32,630 bases of DNA from Oscillospiraceae bacterium (GTDB lineage Bacteria > Bacillota > Clostridia > UBA1381), in assembly GCA_015068965.1 (NCBI GenBank), contig SVJN01000009.1, positions 1-32,630 of the forward strand. The letters are read 5' to 3'. The notes beneath the pieces were generated by a model. That model ran no database searches. It saw only the letters and a list, made by a program, of their open reading frames with translations, and was not told where the DNA came from. The position numbers and the translations under genes were made by a program. Position 1 is the first letter of the stretch; each line of letters begins with the position of its first letter. This document shows, in pieces, positions 15,349 to 23,332 of this stretch.

Positions 15349-17838
15349 TCATTTTGTTAATAGATGGTTACAATTTACCACCTTTTCCATCAGGGAGGAG
15401 CGGGTTACATAATAGTGGTTTGCCGCCTCATAGCCGATGGTACTATTGCGGAGCATCAGCTCGTATGCCATTTGTGCAAGCTCCTTTTCCGATTGAATCA
15501 GCTCGTGCATGACAGCTTGATTCTGCTCACCGTCACGTTGCATATAATAGCGAATCTGATTCAGGGAGGAGCGAAAGAGAGTGTAGCCGTACAACGCCAT
15601 ATCCTTGAATTCGCAGGTTGGCATAGCTTCTAAGACCTCCAACCCCTTTTCCCAGGATGCACATAGCTTGGCGTACTGTGATTCTAAAATTTCCGGCGTG
15701 TAAACCCTGGCACACCATGCCTTTAAATCATCATAGGGATAGCAGGTCATGGTTGCATGGATGCCGGTCGGCTTCGGATAGAGGGGATTTGCCGCACCTG
15801 CATTAGAGGGACCGTCATAGATATGCCGCACATCAAACGGATATTCCGAAAAGCCCTTGCAGAAATAGCTGACCGCTTCCCGGACAGTGTCGGCGTACTC
15901 ACCATAGGTATTTTCCAGAACCTGGTCATAGGGGGATTCTGTTTCGGTGCTGTCAAAGAAATATGCCGATGCGATTTTGATATTGTCCGACGCATATCCG
16001 CCCAACGTCCAGGAGAGCATCATATGCTCAATGCCCTGCTCTTTCAGATTTTCCATGTGTGTGACCACATTTTCATAGACCGGCAAAAACGGTGCGGTGG
16101 AGCATTCCCACGAGTTATTAATCTGCACCTTTGCCGCAACCTCCAAACCGTTTGCTCTTGCCATTTTCCATTGCCGGATTGCCGGCTTGCCCGGACCGAT
16201 TGCCGAGAGGGAGTAATCGTCTATCGTATTTGCAACGCCGCCCCGGTTGATTTCCATTCCGGTTTCGCTCACCTGCAGGACAATGACATTTTTCGGAAGC
16301 AGGCTGACCAGCTCGTCTGACTGTTCCCGGAAGTGCGAAAGCCATACCCAGGCGTAGGCAAAGAATTTGATGTCCTTGCCGGATTCTGCCGCCGCATCCG
16401 CCATTGTCTTTAGGATTTCGGCGGTGACCTGCGAGCCTCTTTTCTGACTGCACACCGGGCATGGCTCGGTTTTGATATGTTTATGCTCCGATTCTACAAT
16501 TTCTCCGATGCCTCTGGAATAGCACAAAACCGTGTTTTCACTCTGTGTGATGTTGATGAAGCCACCCAAAAGCGGTGCGTGCTTGCAAATCGTGTGGATG
16601 GTATCCCGCAGATACCGATGTGTTTCGGGATGTGAGCTGCAGAGGCAGGCAACCCCCGGTGCCTGGGAAGCACCCTTTAAATGTGGATTCTCTTCAAAAA
16701 AGCTCAGCTCCATATTGCGAGGCTCGTTGATGTACATATAGACCTTGATGCCGTAACGGGCACAACGGCGTGTCATCTCGTCTAAGTTTTTCAGGCGTTG
16801 CTCCCATCCCTCGCATTTTTCGGGTGCGAACGGATAGGGCGCAATCTTATAAAATACCCCTTGAATCCATACCCCGTTGATGCCCTGACGAGCATAGCGG
16901 CGCAACAAATCGTCCGGGAAGGAAATCCGGCTGTCACGTTCTAACACGTCGAGGTAAAGACCGCAGAAGGAGTAGATGATACGGGTTTTTATTTTTGTTT
17001 TTCGCTGATAGGTTTTTTTGTAGAAGGAAAGCATACCGGCACCGTTTGCCAAATCGAGCAGAAAGTATAATGCACGCATGATGCCGATTGGTGTACCGGC
17101 GTTGATGCCGATATAGCCGTCTCTGATTTCCAGCTCATGATATTCCTCGTCCTCTGTGCAGATGCTCTGATTGATTTCGATGACCTTGTCACTCTGTTCG
17201 CAAAGGGTAACATCGTAGCAGGTTTTGATTTCTTCACAAAATTCAGCGACATACTCCGAAACCCCGTCGCAATTGACACGCAGACACCAACTGTTGTCCA
17301 CAGTGACCTCACGGAGCTTTTTGACAGAAATCGGCTCGTACCGCTTCCGGAAGAAGGAAAACGGTGCTTCGGTGCCTTTTTCTGCAATCGGGTTCAGCTC
17401 TGCTTCCACCGTCTGTCTGATTTGCAGGGTTTTCTTCTGTTCCTCATCACTCAGCGGTCGGTAAAAAAGCTCGGGACAGTCAGTTTTTTCATCATTCCAG
17501 CCGCCAAGCTTGACTCCTAAAAAATCGTCCTCCTTTAAGACGAATTCCAGCCGTTCGGTATCCCAGCCAAGCAGTTGACAAAGCTGGTGGTAGGGGAGCA
17601 GGTTCCAGGCATGGCGGAGAATGGAGATGTAGCCTCTGCTCATCCATTCCTCTAACCATTTCTGTTCTCCTAACCCCATGTCCCGGGCAAGGCGGCAGAC
17701 GGTTTCCTCATCGGTGTTTAAAACCTCGGCTAACCGCTTTGCCGGTACCGATTCCCATAAACGGAAGATTAACGCCTGAAACCGGGTGGGGAAATGCTCC
17801 ACCTCCAGAATCAGACCTTTTTGAACCTTTGGTAACAT
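15349..17838 (-). CDS. Leaderless glycoside-hydrolase-like protein (hexosaminidase/GH20- or GH163-like) with HTH-like N-terminus
   Basis: 829 residues from ATG at 17838, chosen because GGAGG lies 7 bp ahead; an in-frame ATG at 17871 has no ribosome site. No signal peptide is present, so it is probably cytoplasmic. Residues ~20-110 contain two HTH-like units (PAKRLAEVLNTDEETVCRLARDMGL and YHQLCQLLGWDTERLEFVL). Then comes a region like the zincin-fold domain of GH20 enzymes (HELEIRDGYIGINAGTPIGIMRALYFLLDL), and a TIM-barrel-like part (RIIYSFCGLYLDVL, GGFINITQSENT, EPCPVCSQKRGSQVTAEILKTMADAAA). The CPxC segment recalls DUF4838/GH163. The classic GH20 Asp-Glu motif was not found. The neighbouring NahK-type kinase supports action on N-acetylhexosaminides. 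Family assignment tentative. Confidence 0.6.
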   Translation of the reverse strand: MLPKVQKGLILEVEHFPTRFQALIFRLWESVPAKRLAEVLNTDEETVCRLARDMGLGEQKWLEEWMSRGYISILRHAWNLLPYHQLCQLLGWDTERLEFVLKEDDFLGVKLGGWNDEKTDCPELFYRPLSDEEQKKTLQIRQTVEAELNPIAEKGTEAPFSFFRKRYEPISVKKLREVTVDNSWCLRVNCDGVSEYVAEFCEEIKTCYDVTLCEQSDKVIEINQSICTEDEEYHELEIRDGYIGINAGTPIGIMRALYFLLDLANGAGMLSFYKKTYQRKTKIKTRIIYSFCGLYLDVLERDSRISFPDDLLRRYARQGINGVWIQGVFYKIAPYPFAPEKCEGWEQRLKNLDEMTRRCARYGIKVYMYINEPRNMELSFFEENPHLKGASQAPGVACLCSSHPETHRYLRDTIHTICKHAPLLGGFINITQSENTVLCYSRGIGEIVESEHKHIKTEPCPVCSQKRGSQVTAEILKTMADAAAESGKDIKFFAYAWVWLSHFREQSDELVSLLPKNVIVLQVSETGMEINRGGVANTIDDYSLSAIGPGKPAIRQWKMARANGLEVAAKVQINNSWECSTAPFLPVYENVVTHMENLKEQGIEHMMLSWTLGGYASDNIKIASAYFFDSTETESPYDQVLENTYGEYADTVREAVSYFCKGFSEYPFDVRHIYDGPSNAGAANPLYPKPTGIHATMTCYPYDDLKAWCARVYTPEILESQYAKLCASWEKGLEVLEAMPTCEFKDMALYGYTLFRSSLNQIRYYMQRDGEQNQAVMHELIQSEKELAQMAYELMLRNSTIGYEAANHYYVTRSSLMEKVVNCNHLLTK

Positions 17839-17863
17839 TCTTGTGCCTCCAATCAATTTAATG

Positions 17864-17889
17864 TTTATCATGTGATATGATATGATAAA
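17864..17889. promoter_or_regulatory. Inverted repeat upstream of the glycosidase (operator candidate)
   Basis: TTTATCAT and ATGATAAA are arranged as an inverted repeat with a 10-bp centre made of GTGATATGAT-like sequence, about 26 bp upstream of the minus-strand start codon. Confidence 0.45.
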
Positions 17890-17919
17890 AAAAGGCTATC
17901 TTATCCTTGCAAGACAGCC
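17887..17919 (-). terminator. Terminator between the kinase and glycosidase genes
   Basis: On the minus strand GGCTGTCTT pairs with AAGATAGCC around GCAAGGAT and leads into seven T residues, 15 bp after the kinase stop. Read-through would be needed for co-transcription of both genes. Confidence 0.8.
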
Positions 17920-17934
17920 CTTCTATCAATATTT

Positions 17935-19011
17935 TTATTTCACATATTTCTTGACAATCTCTGTCATTTTCGGGAGATTTTCCTCAATCTCCGCAACCAG
18001 CTTAAGCTGTGATTTTGCACGCACCAGGTTATGCCCCTCGTAATGACATTTGAAATAGGTGTCGCCCAGCAGGTAGTCGGTTAAGAAACGGATGCCGCAT
18101 TCATAAGTCAGCAATTTTGCAGAGAAGGGGAGCAACTCAATTTCCTTTTCGGTAATGTTATCAAATTCCTCCAAAAATCCCTTGGTAAAAGCTTCAAACA
18201 GCTCTAAATCAATCGTGATTTTATCCAAATCCTTTTCGTCCTCTGCGGCGGTGTTTGCACCGAAACGGAGTGCATCGCCATAGTCAAAGAGCATAGAACC
18301 CGGCATAACGGTATCTAAGTCAATGACACAAACACCCTTTCCGGTTTCTTCGTCCAGAAGGACGTTGTTGAGCTTGGTATCGTTATGGGTAACACGCCAG
18401 GGTACCGTGCCTTCCTCCATTGCATCCATGATAATGCGTGTGTCTGCCTCTCTTGCCAAAGCAAAGTCAATCACATCACGCACACCCTCTGCACGGCCTA
18501 AGGGGTCTTTTTCGATTGCCGCCTTTAACTGTGCAAAACGGTCTCTGGTATCGTGGAACTTCGGAATGGTTTCGTGAAGCTGGTCAATCGGGAAATCTGA
18601 TAGCATTCTCTGGAATTTTCCGAACGCCTTTGCCGCTTCATAAAACTGCTCCGGATTTTCCACCTGCTCATAGGAAACCGCATTTTCTACAAATCTGTAA
18701 ACACGGAAATAATCGGTTTCGTTTGTCTGATAATAGGGCTTTCCGTCGGTGGTAGGCAGAAAGTATAAGGTCTCTCTGCTCGGGTTGCCGCCAGCGGCAG
18801 TAATTTTTTTCTGCAGGTGCTGGGTGATTGCCATAATGTTATCCATTACCAGCTCAGGCTGTTTGAACACATTCTGGTTGATTTTCTGTAAAATATATTT
18901 GGGTTCGCAATCTGCTATGTAGGTATCGTTGATATGTCCGTTTCCGTAGGATTCAATTTCAACATCAATGTTGAAGTGCTTCAGAATTTCTTTTAAATTA
19001 TATCCTGTCAT
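17935..19011 (-). CDS. nahK: N-acetylhexosamine 1-kinase-like phosphotransferase (NahK/LnpB type)
   Basis: 358 residues, the length of bifidobacterial NahK. Shared features: YGNGHINDTY near residue 22, YILQKINQNVF (39-49), RVYRFVENAVSY (103-114), the catalytic VTHNDTKLNN (207-216) and IDLDTVMPGSMLFDYGDALRFGA (230-252). NahK phosphorylates GlcNAc/GalNAc at C1 in the lacto-N-biose/galacto-N-biose pathway for mucin and milk glycans. No GH112 phosphorylase, GalT- or GalE-like partner is in the window. The ATG at 19011 follows AGGAAGGA. A minus-strand TATAAT at 19087-19082 could be its -10; no clear -35. Cytoplasmic. Confidence 0.85.
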   Translation of the reverse strand: MTGYNLKEILKHFNIDVEIESYGNGHINDTYIADCEPKYILQKINQNVFKQPELVMDNIMAITQHLQKKITAAGGNPSRETLYFLPTTDGKPYYQTNETDYFRVYRFVENAVSYEQVENPEQFYEAAKAFGKFQRMLSDFPIDQLHETIPKFHDTRDRFAQLKAAIEKDPLGRAEGVRDVIDFALAREADTRIIMDAMEEGTVPWRVTHNDTKLNNVLLDEETGKGVCVIDLDTVMPGSMLFDYGDALRFGANTAAEDEKDLDKITIDLELFEAFTKGFLEEFDNITEKEIELLPFSAKLLTYECGIRFLTDYLLGDTYFKCHYEGHNLVRAKSQLKLVAEIEENLPKMTEIVKKYVK

Positions 19012-19156
19012 GATAGTCCTTCCTTTGTTTCCCGCTTTTGGGTTTATTTTCCGTTCGGTAGTACATACTCATACACTTATTATTATACTAAAGATTTCTG
19101 CTTTTTGATTTGCATTATCGGTCATTCTTTTTGCATTTTTTAGACTATTTGCCAAT

Positions 19157-20254
19157 CTATACCCCAAAAAGGAACCGACAGAGAATTTTCAGGAAGGGAA
19201 ATGGCTTTTTCGGGGCGATTTCCCGGATTGCCGAATCGGAAAGAATGGAGACGGTGGTGATTTTTTCGCCATTTCTGAAAACCTCTGCTTCGCCGACCTT
19301 GTCGCCCCGGTTGAGCGGAGCAGAAAGCTCCTCCGGCATATGGGTGATGACCGAAATCTTTCCGGGATTTTTTGCCGGAAGAAGCACCGCGCGTTCTGCA
19401 ATAAAGCAGATTTCCTGATTGTTCACGGTTTTTCTGGAAAAGACATACCCCTCCGCTAAAAGAGTCGTAAGAGAAACCTCCGAAAATCCGTCATCCAGCA
19501 GCTTTTTGTGGTCGTTCCAGTCGTCGGGTGCGTTCAGCGTGACAGCAATCAGCAGAACGCCGTTCCGCTCGGCGGCACTTACTAAGCATCTGCCGGTTTT
19601 TTTGGTGAAGCCGGTTTTTACCCCGATTGCCCCGTCGTATTGATGGAGGAGCTTGTTGTGGTTGGAAAAGTAGAGAATATGTCCGTTTTCGAGGGTGGCG
19701 GTCTTTTGCCGGGTAGAGACGATGCTGCGGAATTCCGGGTTTTTCATAGCGGCGCTGGCAATCAGCGCAAGGTCATAGGCGGTGGTATAATGCCCGGGCG
19801 CATCCAGACCGTTGGGGTTCTGAAACTGTGTGTTGACCGCACCCAATTCGGCGGCACGCATGGTCATTTGCTCGGAAAAGGCAGGTACATCCCCGGCAAT
19901 ATGCTCTGCAACGGCAACCGCCGCATCGTTTCCGGAATTGAGCATCAGACCAAAGAGCAAATCCTCCATCCGGATTTGTTCCCCCTCACGGAGATAAAGG
20001 GAAGAACCCTCCTGGTTCTGGGCATTTCGGGAGACGGTCACCACCTCATCCGGCTGTGTTGTCTCCAACGCAAGCAGGGCGGTCATAATCTTGGTGGTGC
20101 TTGCCATTGCGTGTTGCTTTTGGGCGTTTTTTTCAAAAATCACCTCACCCGTTTCAGCAACCATTACGCAGGCACATTCTGCCGAAATTCCGCTTGCCGA
20201 CACCTGCGGCATCCAAAATGAAAGTATCAGGAACAAAGAACATATCCGCTTCAA
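19157..20254 (-). CDS. dacF: D-alanyl-D-alanine carboxypeptidase (DacF/PBP5-type, S11)
   Basis: 365 residues. A signal peptide (KRICSLFLILSFWMPQVSA) is followed by the S11 penicillin-binding domain with all three active-site motifs: S52-TT-K55, S107-G-N109 and K213-T-G. A C-terminal beta domain (~250-345; LAEGYVFSRKTVNNQE and VITHMPEELSAPLNRGDKVG) is the PBP5 C-domain, and FLKILCRFLFGV is an amphipathic membrane tail. The enzyme trims the terminal D-Ala of peptidoglycan stem peptides outside the membrane. Start: TTG at 20254 is preferred because GAGGTG lies 7 bp upstream; the in-frame GTG at 20263 is inside that ribosome site. Divergent from tspO. Confidence 0.9.
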   Translation of the reverse strand: MKRICSLFLILSFWMPQVSASGISAECACVMVAETGEVIFEKNAQKQHAMASTTKIMTALLALETTQPDEVVTVSRNAQNQEGSSLYLREGEQIRMEDLLFGLMLNSGNDAAVAVAEHIAGDVPAFSEQMTMRAAELGAVNTQFQNPNGLDAPGHYTTAYDLALIASAAMKNPEFRSIVSTRQKTATLENGHILYFSNHNKLLHQYDGAIGVKTGFTKKTGRCLVSAAERNGVLLIAVTLNAPDDWNDHKKLLDDGFSEVSLTTLLAEGYVFSRKTVNNQEICFIAERAVLLPAKNPGKISVITHMPEELSAPLNRGDKVGEAEVFRNGEKITTVSILSDSAIREIAPKKPFPFLKILCRFLFGV

Positions 20255-20328
20255 AAAAATCACCTCATAAGCAGTTTATGAGGCATTTGGAAAAAGCATA
20301 CCAAAGGAATAGAAAAGAAATAGCTTCA

Positions 20329-20334
20329 TATAAT
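20329..20334 (+). promoter_or_regulatory. -10 box of the TspO gene
   Basis: TATAAT 21 bp before the start codon, with no recognisable -35; the leader is extremely short. The AAAGGAGTGG ribosome site follows. Confidence 0.4.
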
Positions 20335-20355
20335 AGGAAAAAAGGAGTGGTTTGC

Positions 20356-20823
20356 ATGAACAAAAAAGAAATCAAAGCATTGGCAATTGCAATTTTCATC
20401 CCATTGGCGGTCGGAGGATTCGCCGCATGGATTACCCGCGGCTCTATGCAGGACTATCAGCTCCTGCAAAAACCGCCACTTTCTCCGCCCGGATGGTTAT
20501 TTCCGATTGTGTGGGGGATTTTGTATGTGCTCATGGGCGTGTCCTCCTATCTGATTGCAAAATCGCAGGACGAATGGCGCACGAAAGCACTTCGGGTGTA
20601 TGCCCTTCAGCTTGCAGTTAATTTTTTGTGGCCGATTCTGTTTTTCTCGCTTGCGTGGTACCTGTTCTCATTTTTGTGGCTGTTGTTCCTGCTTGTGCTG
20701 GTGGCAATCATGGTGATTCGGTTTTGTGAAATCCGCCCGGTTGCCGGAAAACTGCAGATTCCGTATCTTTTTTGGTGCGTGTTTGCATCCTATCTGAATT
20801 TGGGTGTGTGGTTGCTGAATTAA
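20356..20823 (+). CDS. tspO: TspO/MBR family membrane protein
   Basis: 155 residues with five predicted membrane helices, the standard TspO size. Signature stretches are LLQKPPLSPPGWLFPIVWGILYVLMGVSSYLI, LQLAVNFLWPILFF and PYLFWCVFASYLNLGVWLLN. TspO proteins bind porphyrins and other tetrapyrroles or sterol-like ligands; in bacteria the role is regulatory or photoprotective and often unclear. The ATG at 20356 follows AAAGGAG; the longer upstream frame overlaps dacF and was rejected. It faces nadE convergently, with a hairpin array between. Confidence 0.92.
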   Translation: MNKKEIKALAIAIFIPLAVGGFAAWITRGSMQDYQLLQKPPLSPPGWLFPIVWGILYVLMGVSSYLIAKSQDEWRTKALRVYALQLAVNFLWPILFFSLAWYLFSFLWLLFLLVLVAIMVIRFCEIRPVAGKLQIPYLFWCVFASYLNLGVWLLN

Positions 20824-20840
20824 AACCGAGGGATAGAAAA

Positions 20841-21001
20841 CGTAGTGTCCTTAAGGACACTACGCAGTTTTATTCGCCTATCGGCGAGTGGTATTGCTTT
20901 CAGCAGTTGGGGCGAATAAAATAACACGAAAACCAAAGGTTTTAATATCACTTTTGTTTGAACAAAAATATCACTCTGTACGAAGGTACAGAATATCACT
21001 T
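20841..21001. repeat. Modular hairpin array linked by AATATCAC motifs
   Basis: Between the tspO and nadE 3' ends lie: a 24-bp perfect palindrome (20841-20864, centred on CCTTAAGG), a long hairpin TTTTATTCGCC/GGGCGAATAAAA (20868-20921) with inner CGCC-TATC-GGCG, then AAAACC-AAA-GGTTTT, TTTTGTT-TG-AACAAAA and TCTGTAC-GAAG-GTACAGA. AATATCAC follows each of the last three (20944, 20967, 20992). Each stem differs in sequence, while the 8-nt linker is exact. Minus-strand reading gives GTGATATT linkers. Confidence 0.8.
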
Positions 21002-21051
21002 GGAAAAAATGATATACACAATGTATGAAAACATCTTTTCTATCCCTGCCA

Positions 21052-22944
21052 TTATTCAAGCGCTGTCAGCCACAGCGCAGAGACAGCATCGCTCGGCATC
21101 TGCCAATCCCCGCGGGGAGAAAGTCCCACACTGCCAACCTTCGGTCCGTCGGGGAGGCAGGAGCGTTTAAACTGCTGGGAGAAGAATCTGCGCAGGAACA
21201 CCTTGAGCCATTGCAGGATAAAGTCCTCCTCGTAGGTTCCCGAAAATGCGTGGGTTGCAAGGCGCAGAAGCTTTTTCGGTGCAAAGCCGTAGCGGACGGT
21301 ATAGTACAGGAAGAAATCGTGCAGCTCATACGGTCCGACAATATGCTCGGTCTTTTGGGAGATTTCACCGTCGGACGGCGGAAGAAGCTCCGGACTGACC
21401 GGGGTATCTAAAATATCCTCCAGCACACGTTTTAAGGCATCCGAGCCGGTTCGCTCTGCTTCATATGCTACCAGATGCCGGATCAGGGTTTTCGGAACGC
21501 CGGCATTGACACCGTACATCGACATATGGTCGCCGTTGTAGGTCGCCCAACCAAGGGCAAGCTCAGATAAATCCCCGGTGCCAATCACCAGCCCGTTTTG
21601 CTGATTGGCAACGTCCATTAACACCTGGGTGCGTTCTCTTGCCTGGGCATTTTCATAGGTAACATCCAATAAGGATGCATCGTGTCCGATGTCGGAAAAA
21701 TGCTTTAGAACCGCATCTGCAACCGGAATTTCCCTGAGGGTTACTCCCAACGCATTTGCAAAATCAATCGCATTATGATAGGTGCGGTCGGTCGTACCAA
21801 AGCAGGGCATGGTAATTGCCGTAATGCCCTTGCGGTCAAGACCTGCTGAATCAAACGCACGCACCGCAACCAACAACGCTAAGGTAGAATCCAGACCGCC
21901 CGAAACACCGATGACAACATTTTTTGTGTTGGTGTGTACGAGGCGTTTTTTCAGTCCCATCGTCTGAAGCATCAGAATTTCTTCTGCCTGCTCAGCCTGG
22001 TTTTCGGTGGGAACAAAGGGAAGCCGGGAAACCGGACGGGTAAGCGGTGTCTGTGTCCAATCCAGGCATACCGGAATCCGGACATAGTGCTCTGCTTGTC
22101 CGGAGGCAAAGTCGGGATTTCTTCTCCGCTCCTCTGTCAATTTATCCAAATCAATTTCTGTCACAATCGTCTGATTGGAAAAGGGCGTACTGCGAAGCAG
22201 TAAGGTGCCGTTTTCCGCAATCATATTATCCCCGGCAAATACCAGGTCGGTGGTGGACTCGCCCTCACCTGCCGATGCAAAGAGATATGCCGCATATAGC
22301 CGTGCCGACTGACCGGTTACCAGCTGCTTGCGATAGTCCCGTTTTGCCACAAGCTCATTGCTTGCCGAAAGGTTCACAATCACCGTTGCACCTGCTTGTG
22401 CATGAGCAGCCGACGGCGGATTTGCCGCCCATAAATCCTCGCAGATTTCCGCCGATAGTAAAAAGCTTTCCATCTGCTCATCATAAATCAGCAGATTCAT
22501 GCCGAACGGTACCTCGGTTTCCCCAAAACGAATCCATGAAACCTCGGGCTTTCCTTCAGAAAAATACCGTTTCTCGGAAAATTCCTTGTAGTTGGGAAGA
22601 TGCTTTTTCGGAACGATTCCGATCACCTCGCCCCGGTGCAGAATCACCGCACAGTTATAAATGGTCTGATGCACCGCAACCGGCGCACCGACAAAAATCA
22701 CCGCATCCAGGTCGGCGGTTTCTTTTGAAATTTTAAAAATTGCCTGCCGGGCACCCTCCAGAAGTGTTGACTGTAAAAACAAATCTCCGCAGGTGTAGCC
22801 GGTCACACAAAGCTCGGGGAATACAATCACCTTTGACCCTTCTGCCTTGCGGATGCAGGCGAGAATCTGTTGTGTGTTAAAATCGCAGTCTGCAACCCGG
22901 ATATCGGGGGTTGCACAGCATACCTTGATGAATCCGTCCTTCAT
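21052..22944 (-). CDS. nadE: Glutamine-dependent NAD+ synthetase
   Basis: 630 residues. The N-terminal nitrilase-type glutaminase has the catalytic triad E44 (VFPELCVTGY), K113 (VPKKHLPNY) and C168 (SAEICEDLW). The C-terminal NAD synthetase domain carries the ATP-PPase loop SGGLDS (348-353), GTGDLSELALGWATYNGDHMSMYG and the C-terminal SPRGDWQMPSDA. It amidates nicotinic acid adenine dinucleotide to NAD+ using glutamine. The ATG at 22944 has GGAAGG 7 bp upstream; the upstream frame start at 22989 would overlap the TM2 gene. Last gene of the minus-strand run. Confidence 0.96.
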   Translation of the reverse strand: MKDGFIKVCCATPDIRVADCDFNTQQILACIRKAEGSKVIVFPELCVTGYTCGDLFLQSTLLEGARQAIFKISKETADLDAVIFVGAPVAVHQTIYNCAVILHRGEVIGIVPKKHLPNYKEFSEKRYFSEGKPEVSWIRFGETEVPFGMNLLIYDEQMESFLLSAEICEDLWAANPPSAAHAQAGATVIVNLSASNELVAKRDYRKQLVTGQSARLYAAYLFASAGEGESTTDLVFAGDNMIAENGTLLLRSTPFSNQTIVTEIDLDKLTEERRRNPDFASGQAEHYVRIPVCLDWTQTPLTRPVSRLPFVPTENQAEQAEEILMLQTMGLKKRLVHTNTKNVVIGVSGGLDSTLALLVAVRAFDSAGLDRKGITAITMPCFGTTDRTYHNAIDFANALGVTLREIPVADAVLKHFSDIGHDASLLDVTYENAQARERTQVLMDVANQQNGLVIGTGDLSELALGWATYNGDHMSMYGVNAGVPKTLIRHLVAYEAERTGSDALKRVLEDILDTPVSPELLPPSDGEISQKTEHIVGPYELHDFFLYYTVRYGFAPKKLLRLATHAFSGTYEEDFILQWLKVFLRRFFSQQFKRSCLPDGPKVGSVGLSPRGDWQMPSDAVSALWLTALE

Positions 22945-22960
22945 TACATTGCCTTCCTTT

Positions 22961-23320
22961 CTATCGGCTGAGCCGTTTTCCCTGACCATCGTAGGGGATT
23001 TTCCCTTCCAAAATGAACAGTCCGTCCGCCAGTCCCCATAAAAAGCCTCCGATGCCTGCCGTCAGCATGGTGACCAGTATCTGAAGAAAGCCTTGCAGGC
23101 GATAGCCTAAATAAAACCGTCCCACACCGAATGCACCCAAAAACAGTTGCAGTACGCCGGCGGTTGTGCGGGATTTTTTGCTTCTGTTGGTTTCGTTTTC
23201 TGCTGAGAACCGGTTTTTGGAAAAGTCAACCGACTGCAGCTCGCTCTGCCATTGCGGCGCCTTGCAGTAGGGACAGATTCTGCAGGAGGCAATCTGCCGT
23301 CCGCATTTTTTGCAAAACAT
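22961..23320 (-). CDS. Zinc-ribbon TM2-domain membrane protein
   Basis: 119 residues. An N-terminal zinc ribbon (FCKKCGRQIASCRICPYC, two CxxC pairs) and a disordered basic linker precede a TM2 domain with two helices (AGVLQLFLGAFGVGRFYLGYRLQGFLQILVTMLTAGIGGFLWGLADGLFIL). The charged loop between helices, GxGRFYLG, is diagnostic. Function unknown. The start is uncertain between GTG 23329, ATG 23323 and ATG 23320; the last has the best spacing to AGAAGGTG. It lies 12 bp after rarA and 16 bp before nadE, consistent with an operon. Confidence 0.8.
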   Translation of the reverse strand: MFCKKCGRQIASCRICPYCKAPQWQSELQSVDFSKNRFSAENETNRSKKSRTTAGVLQLFLGAFGVGRFYLGYRLQGFLQILVTMLTAGIGGFLWGLADGLFILEGKIPYDGQGKRLSR

Positions 23321-23332
23321 CATCTTCACCTT

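Noticed and set aside
20101-20355. N-terminal extension of TspO
   Set aside because: It overlaps dacF and lacks homology; AAAGGAG precedes the ATG at 20356.
22047-22736. 229-aa open frame opposite nadE
   Set aside because: Antisense shadow of a well-conserved NAD+ synthetase.
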